Source: Rhyacophila brunnea (lineage: Eukaryota; Arthropoda; Insecta; Trichoptera; Rhyacophilidae). From it: DNA of 64,000 bases. Numbering within the stretch: the stretch's first letter is position 1; each line of letters begins with the position of its first letter. Made by a program: the position numbers and the translations under genes. Shown here one piece after another: positions 24,201 through 34,000 of the stretch. The stretch covers positions 434,001-498,000 of the forward strand of contig JAGYXB010000962.1 in the NCBI GenBank assembly GCA_022495005.1, written 5' to 3'. The notes beneath the pieces are model-generated. The model ran no database searches and was not told the DNA's origin. It saw only the letters and a program-made list of their open reading frames with translations.

Positions 24201-24970
24201 TTGGTGTACCCTGTAGATATGTCAAAGAGTTACTTTGGCAGTTTTGACAAAATAAAAATGAAACATTGGCATTGGACCATTCCAGAAAAATTAAATTATT
24301 CCGAATGAAAAAAATATTGTAAATACTTATAACTTATGAATAACTGTTTTTAAAAATGTGCTACAAATTTATACAGAAAGATCAGTTCATATCTTCATAA
24401 GAGTCCTAAACATTGAAATGCAGATTTTTAAATATAACTGTCATCGTATAACGTTAGAAGGATTCAATTAACTCACCCTATCAGTTTCCATATATCTTTG
24501 GGGACATTTGTAATTTTGTTAGATCCTAAGTACAAATATTTTATAGAAGTCATATCGAGTAACTGTTCCGGGAAAGATGTCAGTCTGTTGCCGCTCAAAT
24601 TTAATTCTTTCAGCGTTCCCAAGTTGTCATAGAACGACTTGGGAAGGGATTCATTTGTCAGGTAATTGTGCTTCGCCGTGAGGGAGGCCAGCGGGCATGT
24701 ATTGAAAATATCCGGCAGAGTCTTCAATCCATTACTGCTCACGTCCAAAACTTTTAAATTAGAAAATCGCAATATATTGTCAGGAATCGTTGTCATTCTA
24801 TTGCCAGTCAGCAGGATTATTTCATATTGGTCGGAAGTTTTCTTTTCTCCATCCGCCCATTCGGCCAATGAATTGTTAATTGCGGATAAACCCAGCATCC
24901 GTCCGGATAAATTTAATGTTTTCTGCTCCCTGGAATCACTGTCGCAACTGTCCGAAGTATAGCACTCCAT
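9066..24970 (-). CDS. LRRC58: LRRC58, leucine-rich repeat-containing protein 58 (four coding exons)
   Basis: Spliced CDS: 24477-24970, 11360-11576, 9860-10049 and 9066-9241, all GT-AG, with phases 2, 0 and 1; 1077 nt, 358 residues plus stop. Vertebrate LRRC58 is about 370 residues, so the protein looks complete. Residues ~20-245 are leucine-rich repeats (e.g. LKELNLSGNRLTSFP, LQILVLGGNKIVDIP, LKSLRLHKNRLRTLP). The C-terminal ~110 residues follow the LRRC58 pattern closely: LSLRDNPLVVQFVRDIT, LLELAARSVK, a Cys cluster (HCCVNPKC), then IKFVDFCGKYRLPLLQYLCS and an ending KKVLLG. The cysteines suggest metal binding (inference). The start is the first ATG after an in-frame stop; a codon seven residues upstream is GTG, not ATG. 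The protein is probably cytosolic: no signal peptide or membrane segment is seen. It lies 15 kb downstream of GSK3 on the same strand. Confidence 0.93.
9860..10049 (-). CDS. LRRC58: LRRC58 coding exon 3
   Basis: 190 nt, acceptor TTTATAG|CTAAGC, donor AAAG|GTAATT. It encodes LSLRDNPLVV through the Cys cluster. No open frame of this length stands out by itself; the exon was found from phase and similarity. Confidence 0.9.
10050..11359. other. LRRC58 intron 2
   Basis: 1.3 kb between exons 2 and 3; AT-rich, no repeat or gene recognised. Intron 3 (9242-9859) is likewise featureless apart from poly-A/T runs near 9370-9430. Confidence 0.7.
11360..11576 (-). CDS. LRRC58: LRRC58 coding exon 2
   Basis: 217 nt, acceptor TTTCAG|CCTACAG, donor ACAGAG|GTAAGA. 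It encodes three LRRs. The junction with exon 1 gives KLIGLQILVLGG, in frame. Confidence 0.93.
11671..12422. mobile_element. TIR transposon, 752 bp, in LRRC58 intron 1
   Basis: Termini TGTTACGCCGAATGTGCGAA and its complement at 12403-12422, flanked on both sides by TATA. The inverted repeats continue inward for about 130 bp (GACTATTACATGAA, AATTTTGCC, GGGCTTG/CAAGCCC, GAATTC). The middle holds two imperfect direct repeats with 'CGGTGGTGTTTTTTG.AACTAA' and 'CCAATGTGTCAAA'. No protein is encoded. Its left end sits 94 bp upstream of the exon 2 splice acceptor. Confidence 0.75.
12211..12225. repeat. Three copies of CCTAA (insect telomere-type pentamer)
   Basis: CCTAACCTAACCTAA lies inside the TIR element above. 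The insect telomere unit is TTAGG, whose complement is CCTAA. Three units are too few to imply a former telomere; a shorter TTAGG-like match occurs near 32862. Confidence 0.5.
12423..14050. other. Intronic DNA (LRRC58 intron 1), nothing recognised
   Basis: AT-rich with no gene, long inverted repeat or LINE similarity that I can support. Confidence 0.4.
14060..14360 (+). mobile_element. LINE 3' end fragment
   Basis: A frame from about 14097 reads LTWLEHVLRMPPKSV, RRHGRPSLTLQ, AAGLTWREAQELA and DQEKWRELVLALCP, then stops near 14338 and is followed by a GAAAGAAGAAGA tail. The 'W.GHV.RM ... RGRP...' pattern is the extreme C-terminus of a non-LTR retrotransposon polymerase. It is severely 5'-truncated. 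Confidence 0.7.
14646..15204. mobile_element. hAT-type MITE, complete copy with 8 bp target duplication
   Basis: Flanked by identical AGTCTCAG at 14638-14645 and 15205-15212. The left terminus is CAGTGGCGAAG, the right CTTCACCACTG. The terminal inverted repeats extend at least 50 bp (GTAGGCTGTTAAGAT, ATAAATAGTGCAC on both ends), followed by a central palindrome around AACCAAAC...TAATAGATA. The 8 bp duplication and CAG terminus point to hAT. Relatives lie at 5740-6079, 29260-29813 and 54836-55008. Confidence 0.85.
15213..17556. other. LRRC58 intron 1 DNA, no gene seen
   Basis: AT-rich. A possible worn LINE tail (GCACAAGAAGAAGAGGG) ends near 15427. At 17297-17350 there is a short CCGCCC-rich block related in motif to the minisatellite at 21935-22060. 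Confidence 0.4.
17557..17925. mobile_element. TIR element, ~369 bp, flanked by TAGC
   Basis: The left end ACCATTGATATACTACTAGATGA pairs with the right end TCATCCAGTAGTATATCAATGGT. TAGC flanks both ends (17553-17556, 17926-17929), a possible 4 bp target duplication. It is non-coding and in LRRC58 intron 1. Confidence 0.65.
18901..19625. mobile_element. TIR element containing a long internal hairpin
   Basis: CTACATATATCAACCTCCAC at 18901 is matched in inverted orientation by GTGGAGGTTGAT...ATGTAG at about 19600-19625. The inside is non-coding and carries the hairpin at 19314-19468. The outer limits are approximate and no target duplication was established. Confidence 0.5.
19314..19468. repeat. 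Near-perfect 62 bp hairpin
   Basis: Arms 19314-19375 and 19407-19468 are reverse complements over about 62 bp with only a few mismatches; the loop is 31 nt (TTTGGGTTAG...GTAAT). The arms read TTATCCTGGATACAGCGGC and GCCGCTGTATCCAGGATAA at their outer ends. A transcript of either strand, including the LRRC58 pre-mRNA, could form a long dsRNA stem. Confidence 0.85.
20526..20893. mobile_element. pogo/Tigger-like MITE, 368 bp, TA target duplication
   Basis: TA flanks both ends (20524-20525, 20894-20895). Termini CAGTCGAACTCGGTTATTA and TAATAACCAAGTACAACTG form an imperfect inverted repeat. The CAGT start and TA duplication fit the pogo/Tigger branch of Tc1/mariner. It is non-coding. A partial relative lies near 7040-7360. 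Confidence 0.7.
21935..22060. repeat. Short minisatellite, GGCAATGYCTGGG-type units
   Basis: Units of about 14-20 bp run head to tail: GGCAGCAATGTCTGGG, TGGCAATGCCTGGG, TGGTAATGTCCGGG, then CGGTTTTGG. A related CCGCCC-containing block occurs inverted at 17297-17350. Confidence 0.55.
22725..22805 (-). repeat. tRNA-derived SINE fragment
   Basis: Read on the minus strand there is a pol III B box (GGGTTTGAATCCC) preceded by GTTATGGGTGAT and followed by a tail complementary to ACAACATGTGAATTT. The same tail and B box occur at 55840-55940, so they are copies of one SINE family. Confidence 0.5.
22975..23065 (-). repeat. tRNA-like sequence (SINE head or tRNA pseudogene)
   Basis: The minus strand shows an A box-like TAGCTTAATTGGTTAAAGC, an anticodon arm-like ATTGGCGCTATACCAGT and a B box GGGTTCAAATCCTG with a pairable T stem. 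The acceptor arms do not pair and the anticodon loop lacks U33, so it is not a functional tRNA. Confidence 0.5.
24477..24970 (-). CDS. LRRC58: LRRC58 coding exon 1
   Basis: 494 nt from ATG to donor GG|GTGAGT. It encodes an acidic Ser/Asp-rich leader and about five LRRs (residues 1-164 plus two bases). Confidence 0.93.
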
Positions 24971-25430
24971 GTTTGATTGAATCTGTATCACTTGTCACTT
25001 TTAAATTTAAAGATATACTCGAAACAGAGTTTCAGCGGTTTCCAGTAGAATATTGCTAACTGAACAGACGGCTACACATCCTCGCGATACGCTTTAAAAA
25101 GAATCAGCTTGTCTAAAAGTCTAAAAACTGATAAGAGACGGCCGTCGAGTCGTAGGCCAAGCGACAAATGCGATAAGTGGCACAGCCGCACTGGGTGTAT
25201 ACAAAGAGATTTGCAGTCTGCGAGTCTGGCTTGAAGCGACAACGAACGGATGAGCGTCCACACCAGTCAACGACTCAATTGCCCACTTGATTTATATCGA
25301 CTACTATTACTACTGCCACTACAGATACGCGCAATAAGATATTCTATATTTCCAACATACATAATCTCTTTCCAAATAATTGTATTCAATGTCAGAAGTC
25401 AGAACACCAGATGTGAGTGACAGTTCTGTT
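24971..25430 (-). promoter_or_regulatory. LRRC58 5' flank / probable promoter region
   Basis: The 460 bp between the LRRC58 ATG and the first hAT MITE is comparatively GC-rich and CpG-containing (25070-25280, e.g. GACGGCCGTCGAGTCG) and holds no other gene. The transcription start and 5'UTR are presumably here. No specific core promoter element is claimed. Confidence 0.35.
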
Positions 25431-25913
25431 CAGTGTTGCCATATTTTGAAAGTGGAATTATAGTACAGAGACTCCAAAATTATAGTGTTTGGGGATAAAA
25501 TATAGTACGCGTTGTCATCTGTTGAAAATGAAAATTTTCCCAATTTTTCATAGTCGGCTCGTTATTTTTTAGGAGAAATATTTCGCCGCGGGCCGCATGT
25601 TCCCTATTTTTCATGGTCGGCGTGTTTTTTTTAGGAAAAATATTTCGTCGCGGGCCGCAGGTTCCCAATTTTTCATAGTCGGCTTGTTTTTTTAGGAAAA
25701 ATATTTCGCCGCGGGCCGCAGATTTCCAAATTTTTGAAGACCACTCGATTGCGAAATGGCAAATGCAAAATTATGGTACTTTTATATTAAATAATAGTAT
25801 GATTTTCAAAATTATAGTATTTAGGGCGTCCTATACCTATTTTATATCGTACATAGTACGCGGACCAAAATTATAGTACAAATACTATAATTATAGTACG
25901 GTTGGCAACACTG
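25431..25913. mobile_element. hAT-type MITE copy 1, 483 bp, 8 bp target duplication
   Basis: Flanked by GTTCTGTT at 25423-25430 and 25914-25921. Termini CAGTGTTGCCA and TTGGCAACACTG. The body is rich in 'AAAATTATAGTA' and 'ATAGTACGCG' motifs. It contains a GC-rich tandem triplication (25537-25735). It lies 460 bp upstream of the LRRC58 ATG. Confidence 0.88.
25537..25735. repeat. ~62 bp unit repeated three times inside hAT MITE
   Basis: Each unit has TTTTTCAT(A/G)GTCGGC, a T run, TTTAGGA.AAATATTTCG and CGCGGGCCGCA. Unit starts are near 25541, 25605 and 25668. The second MITE copy lacks this block. Confidence 0.8.
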
Positions 25914-25945
25914 GTTCTGTTCATAGTCATAGATAATATTCTGTT

Positions 25946-26421
25946 CAGTGTTGCTATCTTTTCAAAGTGGAATTATAGTACAGAGCCTCCAAAATTATAG
26001 TATTTGGGGAAAAAGTATAGTACGCGTTGACATCCTGTTAAAAATGTGTAGGTTTTTTGTTTCTCTTGAAAAAATAACGGAGAATTTGAGACACACCGAG
26101 ACCCCTTTTTATTTCCGTACCTCTTCCGACCAAAAATTCTTAGTGAAGAATTCAAGAAATTTCATTTCAAACCAAAGTCAAGGGATTTTTTTACGTTTTT
26201 CGAGCATTTGTTCCCCAAATCTTCTCATATTGCGAGATTATAGTACTTTGGACCAATTTATCGAACGGAAATATATCGAAATTTTAGTATTTTTTACATA
26301 TTTTTTCCGATATTCAAAATTATAGTATTTTGGGCGTACTATACCTGTTTTATATCGTACATAGTACGCGGACCAAAACTATAGTACAAATACTATAAGT
26401 ATAGTACGGTTGGCAACACTG
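25946..26421. mobile_element. hAT-type MITE copy 2, 476 bp, 8 bp target duplication
   Basis: Flanked by ATTCTGTT at 25938-25945 and 26422-26429. Termini CAGTGTTGCTA and GGTTGGCAACACTG. Both ends match copy 1 (GTGGAATTATAGTACAGAG; CGGACCAAAA.TATAGTACAAA), but the middle is unrelated to copy 1. Only 32 bp separate the two elements. Confidence 0.88.
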
Positions 26422-26429
26422 ATTCTGTT

Positions 26430-27687
26430 CTGCGCGTGCCGGTATTGCCAACCTTCATTTGTATATAGTACAAAATTATAGAAAAATAATAAAATATTTT
26501 ATTCGATACTGAATCATGAAGTTCTGGTTTCAACAGAATTTAAGGTCTTTCTGCTTATGAATTTCTTTTCATCTACTTGAAAAAGTAATCTTTCGTTTTT
26601 TTCTATTATTTACAGTACAGAATAGTAAATCTCAAAACTATAGTACAAATTAAAATTAATTATTTTGCAATGTTGGCGTCACTGACAGCGGTCCATGACA
26701 TGTGAATAATGTGAATAAGAAAATAGCAATAAAGGCGGCGATTTTCAGAATTATTATCTCTATCTGTCATTACTTACTACTAAGTATATTATAAAAAAAA
26801 CAATTATTTGATGGTCACATAACGAACGAAATCATCACGAAAATTATTATGGTTCACTAGTTCTTCTGTCATCTGAAGAATATTATTATCTTTCCTTTTA
26901 TCATTTATTGGAAAAGAAAATAATGAGACCAAGGTCTAATTAATATGATTGTACAAAAAACATAAATAGGCTTGCTAAGCCTCTGAATTTCTTATCTTGT
27001 ATGTTGATGATTTTAGTAAGATTAGAATAATAAATAAAGAAATGGCCTAGACTGAAGATTAAAAAAGCCTATTTCAATTATTCATTTATAACATGAACTA
27101 GATAAAGTTTAATAATCTCTTCTGCAAATAATTTTGTTTATCTAATATTTATATAAGTAGGTATGTAACAACAGCTACCCTAGAGAGCAAAGACCAATAA
27201 ACTATTGTTATGTCCACAAAGATCTTCTAAAGAATCTAAAGCTACTGACACTGTTTATCAATGATCTTAACACATTAACAACCTACAATGAAAATTATGT
27301 AATAGGTATTAAGTATGCCAAATACCAATAATGTTTGATGAAAATCGGTAAATTTCGATCTCCAAATAAATTCAATTTTTAATCTACTACTTAACTACTG
27401 ATTAATCTCTCAAACACAATTATTGTTGAAATATATTATATAAGTAATAAAATAAAAAACACCATTTCACTACTATAGAATGTCATTCAATTTTTTGATC
27501 TCTTGAAGTCTGACGGATGAAAATATGTATGAATGAGTGAACAACTCGTAAGTAAATAATAAAACTAATTTTTAAAACGATTGGAAAAAATATCGTGGAT
27601 TTGTATTTTTAAACCACCTGTTTATAAATCTTTAAAGTGAAAATCGCATACCGATCAAATTTTTTGTATGACAGAGTTGCACGTGTC
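26430..27687. other. Intergenic AT-rich DNA, no gene seen
   Basis: No coding frame, TIR or tail recognised. Confidence 0.4.
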
Positions 27688-28232
27688 TAGAGTTGGGTTT
27701 CGAAAATTTACCGACGGGAATTCTCGAGAAATTTTCGAGATTTTAAATCCCGAATCTCGAGAATTGATATTTTTAACATTTCGGGAAATCCCGGACCCGA
27801 GAATCTTTTCTCAAGATTCGGGATTTCTTTATTATCAAATATTAATTGAAAAAAAAACGATTTTATTATATGAAAAAAGTACCTACACAGAAAACATAAA
27901 ACGTTCAAAGACTGATCGGGGCATTTTACACAATTAAGCCAACTTCAACTCAAAATGAGCACAATTTTTCAACATCAGGGAATTTTGTGTCTCAAAAACG
28001 TAGGCGATTGACAATCTGTTTGAATTATCTTTGTTTTCCTACTTCTATTATTTGGTCTTCTTACATAAATATTTTTTTTTTTTTTTTGGAATTTGTCTGT
28101 TTTTACACTGATTTTGGGATTTTTTTAAATTTCCCGAAATCTCAAGAATTCTTTTCTGGAAATCCCGAATCTCGAGAATTCAAAATTTCATCATTTTGGG
28201 AAATCCCGAATCTCGAGAAATACCCAACTCTA
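27688..28232. mobile_element. TIR element, 545 bp, hAT-like termini
   Basis: Termini TAGAGTTGGGT and ACCCAACTCTA. Subterminal repeats of TCTCGAGAATT and GGGAAATCCCG occur in both orientations near both ends. Flanks CACGTGTC and CACGTCGT are similar but not identical 8-mers, so a target duplication is only suggested. It is non-coding. Confidence 0.65.
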
Positions 28233-28964
28233 CACGTCGTGTCTAAGCACGACAATGTGGTATGTAACATTGTAATGCTTATCTACTATAGTAGCACAAC
28301 ACATTGTCGTAGTATATAATATAGCGTTAATTTTGTTCAAATTCAAAACTGTATATTATAGGTATAAATAAACTATAATGCTTTACATTCCACAAATATT
28401 TTTTTGATTGATAGCTATTTCGGTTTTTATACCATCAAGATTTAATTGTGGAATATAATCAATTCGTGAAATGAAAATTTACCAATAAAATGTTAATTCA
28501 ATTTACTTTTTTTCCATAAAAATAATATATTACTTACATAAAATAGGGCTGATACGAGTAATTCTTCATCAGGATCTCAAGATGACTCTTGGTATTTAAT
28601 AACCAAGATAATGAAGACAAGAACATCAATTTATTTCCATGGGTTACAACACGTATTGCAAAACCTTAATAATCATTTTTGTTGAAATCCAGGAGTTATA
28701 ATAATTTTTAATTTAAATAATCAACTTCATTGATTATCAAGAGTGTAATCCTTTTCAAATTTAATCAATGCCAGAAAGGTCACCAATTTTCGTCTGCTCG
28801 CTACAAATAACTACTGTTAGTAGCACCAAGCAAGCAGTTTACCATATTTTCTTTTTTTTAGAATTACCAATAACCATATCCTTTCTTTTTCGTACAAGGT
28901 GGTTGTTAGTAATTTTGGACATCACAAACACCCAGGCTTTGAGAAAAAACATATAAATATTGTG

Positions 28965-29035
28965 TCCTCACCGGATCGAACCCAGAACTCTCGGGTGAAA
29001 GCTCATAACTGTTTGCCGCATTATATTCATAATAC
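28965..29035 (-). repeat. Possible tRNA-derived SINE fragment
   Basis: The minus strand contains a B box-like GGGTTCGATCCGG preceded by a possible A-box remnant. Too short and worn to assign. Confidence 0.3.
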
Positions 29036-29259
29036 ACATTATCTTCCTGCATATTCACTGTGATGCATATCTTTGACCGACAGAATAAAATACTTTACTC
29101 TAAAATTAATTGTGTGGTCGCGATCGCTGACATAGTTTAGTTTAGTTTGTGCCTGTTGATCCGCTTCGTCTGGCATGGCGTCTCGTCCAATTTTTCATGT
29201 TTCCTGTCCAAACTATAGAGCCTCACTTACAATGTGGTACATCTATAACACGTACTGAC

Positions 29260-29813
29260 CAGCGGCGAACGGTGTAGGTAGGCTGAATAGATCTGACATG
29301 GATAGTGCACACGAAACTATGTCAGTCATACTTATTTGTTTTCAATGAACTAAAATTATTACAAATTGTAGACGGTATTGGTTAGTTTTTAAAATTCAAT
29401 TAAGCCCCGTCTATACCGAATCATAATAGTATAGGTAGGCTGTGGAGATCCGACAAAAACAATGCACACTTTGTTAGTCATACATATTTGTTTTAATTCA
29501 ACTAAGAATACAGATTGGAATGGTTTTTTAAAATTCGATTTAACCTTGCCTAACCAAAATAGAAAAAAAATATTCTTATATCCATAAAATATTTAAAATT
29601 ATGTATAATTAAACTCCATAATTTTACATATTTTATAGATAGGAGAATATTTATCTAATATCTATTATGGTTTGCTATAGGCAGGGTTTAATTGAATATT
29701 AAAAAGCACTTAATTAATACCATCGGCAGTTTGTATTCTTTGTTAAATGAAAACAAATAAGTGTGCACTATTTATGTCCGATCTCAACAGCCTACCTACA
29801 CACTTCATCACTG
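29260..29813. mobile_element. hAT-type MITE, near-complete diverged copy
   Basis: Same family as 14646-15204: left terminus CAGCGGCGAACGG, right terminus CTTCATCACTG, with shared GTAGGTAGGCTG and ATAGTGCAC blocks. As in the complete copy, the left arm is present twice in tandem (second 'GGTAGGCTGTGGAGATCCGAC' near 29435). Flanking 8-mers do not match. Confidence 0.75.
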
Positions 29814-30518
29814 GCACCTGCTACCTACTTGATAAGTACAGAATTTTAATGAAAGAGTTATTCCAACATTTAATGGCGAATTTCAATGTCAAATGAAAAA
29901 TAAACTTCTATATTGATTTCTAAAGTAACATGCAGATTGTCAATTTACATTTTAAATGAATGGTGAAGTGAATATTTGCATAGGATTTATATTGTTTGTT
30001 AATATACTGCCATTTATCATATTAATATTTAGCAAGTTTATCTAGTAAAACACTTTTTAAGAGAAATAGTTAGCCATTCATCCAATTTGGCTGGAATCTT
30101 GGAAATAGAGTACTAAAAAGGTGTACTGTGATCTCAGAGCAATACTGAGATAGGGTATTGTTCGGGTATATGAAACCGTTTTCTTTGCGTATGATGCACA
30201 ACAGAACCTCAATAGCATTATTAATAACTTACCTATGAAACATTATACCATCATCTTGCTTCTCAAAGTGGATACCAAATTGAATACAACACAGTTAAGT
30301 CATTGGACGCTGAAGACGGACCTAGCGCGTAACGATCAAGGTAATTAGCATGTTATTTAAATGTGATAATTAAAAAGTAATTATTTACTCAGCAGTCAAT
30401 GTGTTAAACATCTTTTCCACTAGCCAATTAACTAAAAATATTAACCAGTAATTTTATCTTTTGCATAAAAAAAACTATATATTTCAGCAACACATTACTT
30501 TCGCGGAAGGCAGTGTTA

Positions 30519-31010
30519 AGCGTCGATGACATTGAGCTACTTTACAAGCTGCTAGTCGGCGAGTCATCTAGTGTGATTGTGATGTTGACACATAAAACTT
30601 TCCACTCGCTCAGAAGCCAACAAGCTAGCGAGTTGAAATCATATGTTGTTTCTTTACTTTACGGTGAATGTAAATAAGTTCATTGGGATTTATGCCAGAC
30701 CCCAATATTGAAAGGGTACATAGGATATTATACTTCATGCATCTTAAAACGGCATTTTTGGTACTATTTGACAGGACGTATTGAGTAGTTCATTTTTTTA
30801 CCGGTAGGTTCGCCACTATCGCTATACGGCGCAGACGCAGATTGGCCCACGCCAGCGAGTAGCGAGTAAAGTAGTCTGGCTTTCAACTTTTCTCGGTAGA
30901 TTATTTACAATCTGCTTCGTTACCTAGTTCGATGACACTGGGCGAATTTACAAGCAGACTGTAAATTCACCGGCGTGTAGTTTGTAAAGTAGCTCAATGT
31001 CATTGATGCT
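30519..31010. mobile_element. PIF/Harbinger-type MITE copy A, 492 bp, TTA duplication
   Basis: TTA flanks both ends (30516-30518, 31011-31013). The inverted ends AGCGTCGATGACATTGAGCT and AGCTCAATGTCATTGATGCT continue inward through CTACTTTACAA. It shares long blocks with 45441-45806 (AAAACTTTCCA.TCGCT.AGAAGCCA, CTTTTCTCGGTAGA, ACACTGGGCGA). A 3 bp TWA duplication is characteristic of Harbinger. Confidence 0.8.
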
Positions 31011-31013
31011 TTA

Positions 31014-34000
31014 GAAAAAGTATGCAATTTGCAGTTGTAGCAGTTTTGCATTGGATTGAGCAGCTTTTTCTGATTAATTGCCAGTGGTAGTTAATTCACA
31101 ATGAGGGTCGTAAAAAGTTCTTCGTACTCTCCTGGAAACACTTTGAAGTGCTTTTCTTGTTACGGATACAGGTTCAGGTGTGTCCAGTTTGTAAAGGTGA
31201 CTTAGACATTTTGGATGCACATGACGAGTGGTGGGGCAACATAAGTAAAGATATAATATAATATGCTTCCTATTGTTAATTTATAATTTATTTCTCATAA
31301 AAAAACTTCAAAGATAAATTATAATACATTTGCATAAAATTGTTGCTAAGTAAGTGATACAAAATAAAACCAAATGTGGGTATAATTTATTTTTTATTTG
31401 ACACAAGTCTTGTAATTATCCCATCGCATAATAATCAATAAAACATATTATCATTTACCTACAAACTATCTAAGTCCTACAGTTATAATTTTCATTTCAA
31501 TTTTTAATTTCAAGTCGCTATGATAGAATATTGATAAATCAGGCGGTATTTTTTTATTTCACTTACATTAAATCACCCAACCACAATGGAGACTCACTTT
31601 CACATCAACAGAAATTAAAGTAAATTAAACGACATTCAATTAACATTACAATATAATATTATGTATATCAATTACTGTCGTGATACAAAATGTCTATTCA
31701 TTTATCAATACATCACACAAATGTATTGCACATTGAGAAAATTATCTTCGATACATCAGAGAATATTGAATATTATTTTATAGATTAAACCGCGGTTAGT
31801 TAGTGCAGTAGTATGGTGACTTCAAGCCGGTAAATTAAACCACTTTACAACGTTTCAGTGAGTCAATTTAGTAGAAGTGCACACGCACACGGTTGCACGC
31901 TATAAAGATTTGGATACAATCTAAAGAAAGAATTTAACGTTGTATACTGTAATTCAGTCAATAAAAACATTCCATGCAGGTACACATCTAAAAAAAATGT
32001 TAATTTCTACTCCACAAGTATTTAATTTATTATAGATAGCTAATATTTTCCCCAAATCTTAGTATATATATTTCGGAGACTATTATAATATACATTTTCA
32101 ACAAACATTGCGACTATCTGATTTATGTCATTACATTATTAGGATGAAAATTAACATTAACTGGCTGGAGTCCTTAAAATTGCAATTAGGTAAATTTAAT
32201 TGAAAACTTCTAAATTATTACTCTTTTTAGAAGCGGAGCGGTTATATTTCAAAGAAACCTTCCAACATAAAAAAGATGCCATTAAAAAGGTATACCGATA
32301 ATACGAATGACATTTATAGTTCAATTATTGTACTACTACAATATTCAAATATAGGTACATATTTCAATAAGGAATCGTTTCTCACCGTTCTACTATCCAA
32401 ATTATGCCATATTCTATCGAGAAATACAAATCTTGGTTCATTTTTCAATTGCCAGATAGAGAGAATAGATAACGATAATTTATATTTATTAATTATTTTT
32501 GAATATATATACATCGGCTAGTAAACACTGAATGTGCGCTGGAGTGTATATTTTTTGTGAATGTAAATCTTAAAAACTCTAGCATAGATTAATTCTTTAA
32601 TTGTATTATAAACTCTTTGATAATACAAAAATCAAATAAAAGTTTCAAATTACTATCGAGAATTATTGACGCTAAAATGAAAGTGTCATGTACGATGCTT
32701 CCGATATTGAGATCAAATTTTTCAAGCCATACAATCTAAGGTAAACAAATCAAAGTGATTAAATGTCAACATAAAAATCATACATTTACTATATTCAAAG
32801 TACGACACTTTATCACGGGAACCCACAGATTTAAAATGAAAACTGACGAATGAGAATGTTAGGTTAGGTTGGGTTGACATCTTACAAAATGCATTTTTAA
32901 ATATAGAAAGCGCTGAAGCCGTATTTACGCAATCGATTTTGACATTAGGCTTACCGACCAAATAATCATAAGCCAAATCAGGTCCCTTACATTGAATATA
33001 CATACATAGTGGGTATCGCCGCATCACCGTGCCTTTATACATAAATTACTTGAAAATCAATAACGCTAATAGCAATCCTCACATCAATGTGTATTTTATT
33101 TCTGAATGTCTATCTTTATTTTTAGTAGTATGATTAGAGTACAACATATTTAAAATTGTAGAGATTTTTCTCTATTAGAGAGCTCGCACACACAGGCTCA
33201 ATGCAACCGTCGACACAATTATATCCATGTAAAATGTTTGCCATCAAAGTGTCACTATAATTTGGCTTCTATGAAAAAAATTGCACTCCACCAGAAACAT
33301 GAAGGACTGCGCAGTGGCGCGTGTGTTTTTCTTCTTATACCACCATTGCTGAAATTCTTTCAACTGTCATACATACTTTTACTATGCATTACATACACTC
33401 TTTGATATCTGAAAATTAGTTGGTATGTTTCATCTGTCATAACTTGATGGATAAAAGATATAACAAGTACCCATATACAAGAGAATATACGCCTGTGCAA
33501 ATGTGGATTTGTAACGTAAAAAGTAATTCATGCTGTTATTCTTAATGACAGAAGAAAAGGAAATATTATTTTCAGTTTTATAGAAATTGTCAAGCAATGA
33601 ATGGTTGGACTATTATACTTCTGTTTATTATGATTAATGTGAATGCAGATGGTACTAATTTCTCATCTGAGGACAATTCGTTAATAGCGTTTGATAAATG
33701 ATATGTTGCAATTGTTTTGGAATATTGCATGTAGGATCACCATCAATTGATTGTAGGGGATTTTATTGGAATCCTGACCGAGCATTGCATTGATCCTCCG
33801 TGTGCAAATCATCTTAGAATTAATGTGTTCAATCAACGCCCAAGGTAATAAGCGGAAATGTTTCTAGTGATATTCATTTTTAAAATGCCACATTAAAAAT
33901 AGCTACATTACGTGTGGTGCTTAACTTTGCTCATTTCAATTGTTTTAATTCGAAATTCTTGTAAAATTATCAAGTGGATTTATTATAAGGATTATGTGCT

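Noticed and set aside
24971..24991. A start codon seven codons upstream for LRRC58
   Set aside because: The codon there is GTG in a eukaryotic gene; the first ATG after the in-frame stop is at 24970.
32722..33042. 106-codon minus-strand frame
   Set aside because: No known motif, no splice context and ordinary composition; not supported as a gene.
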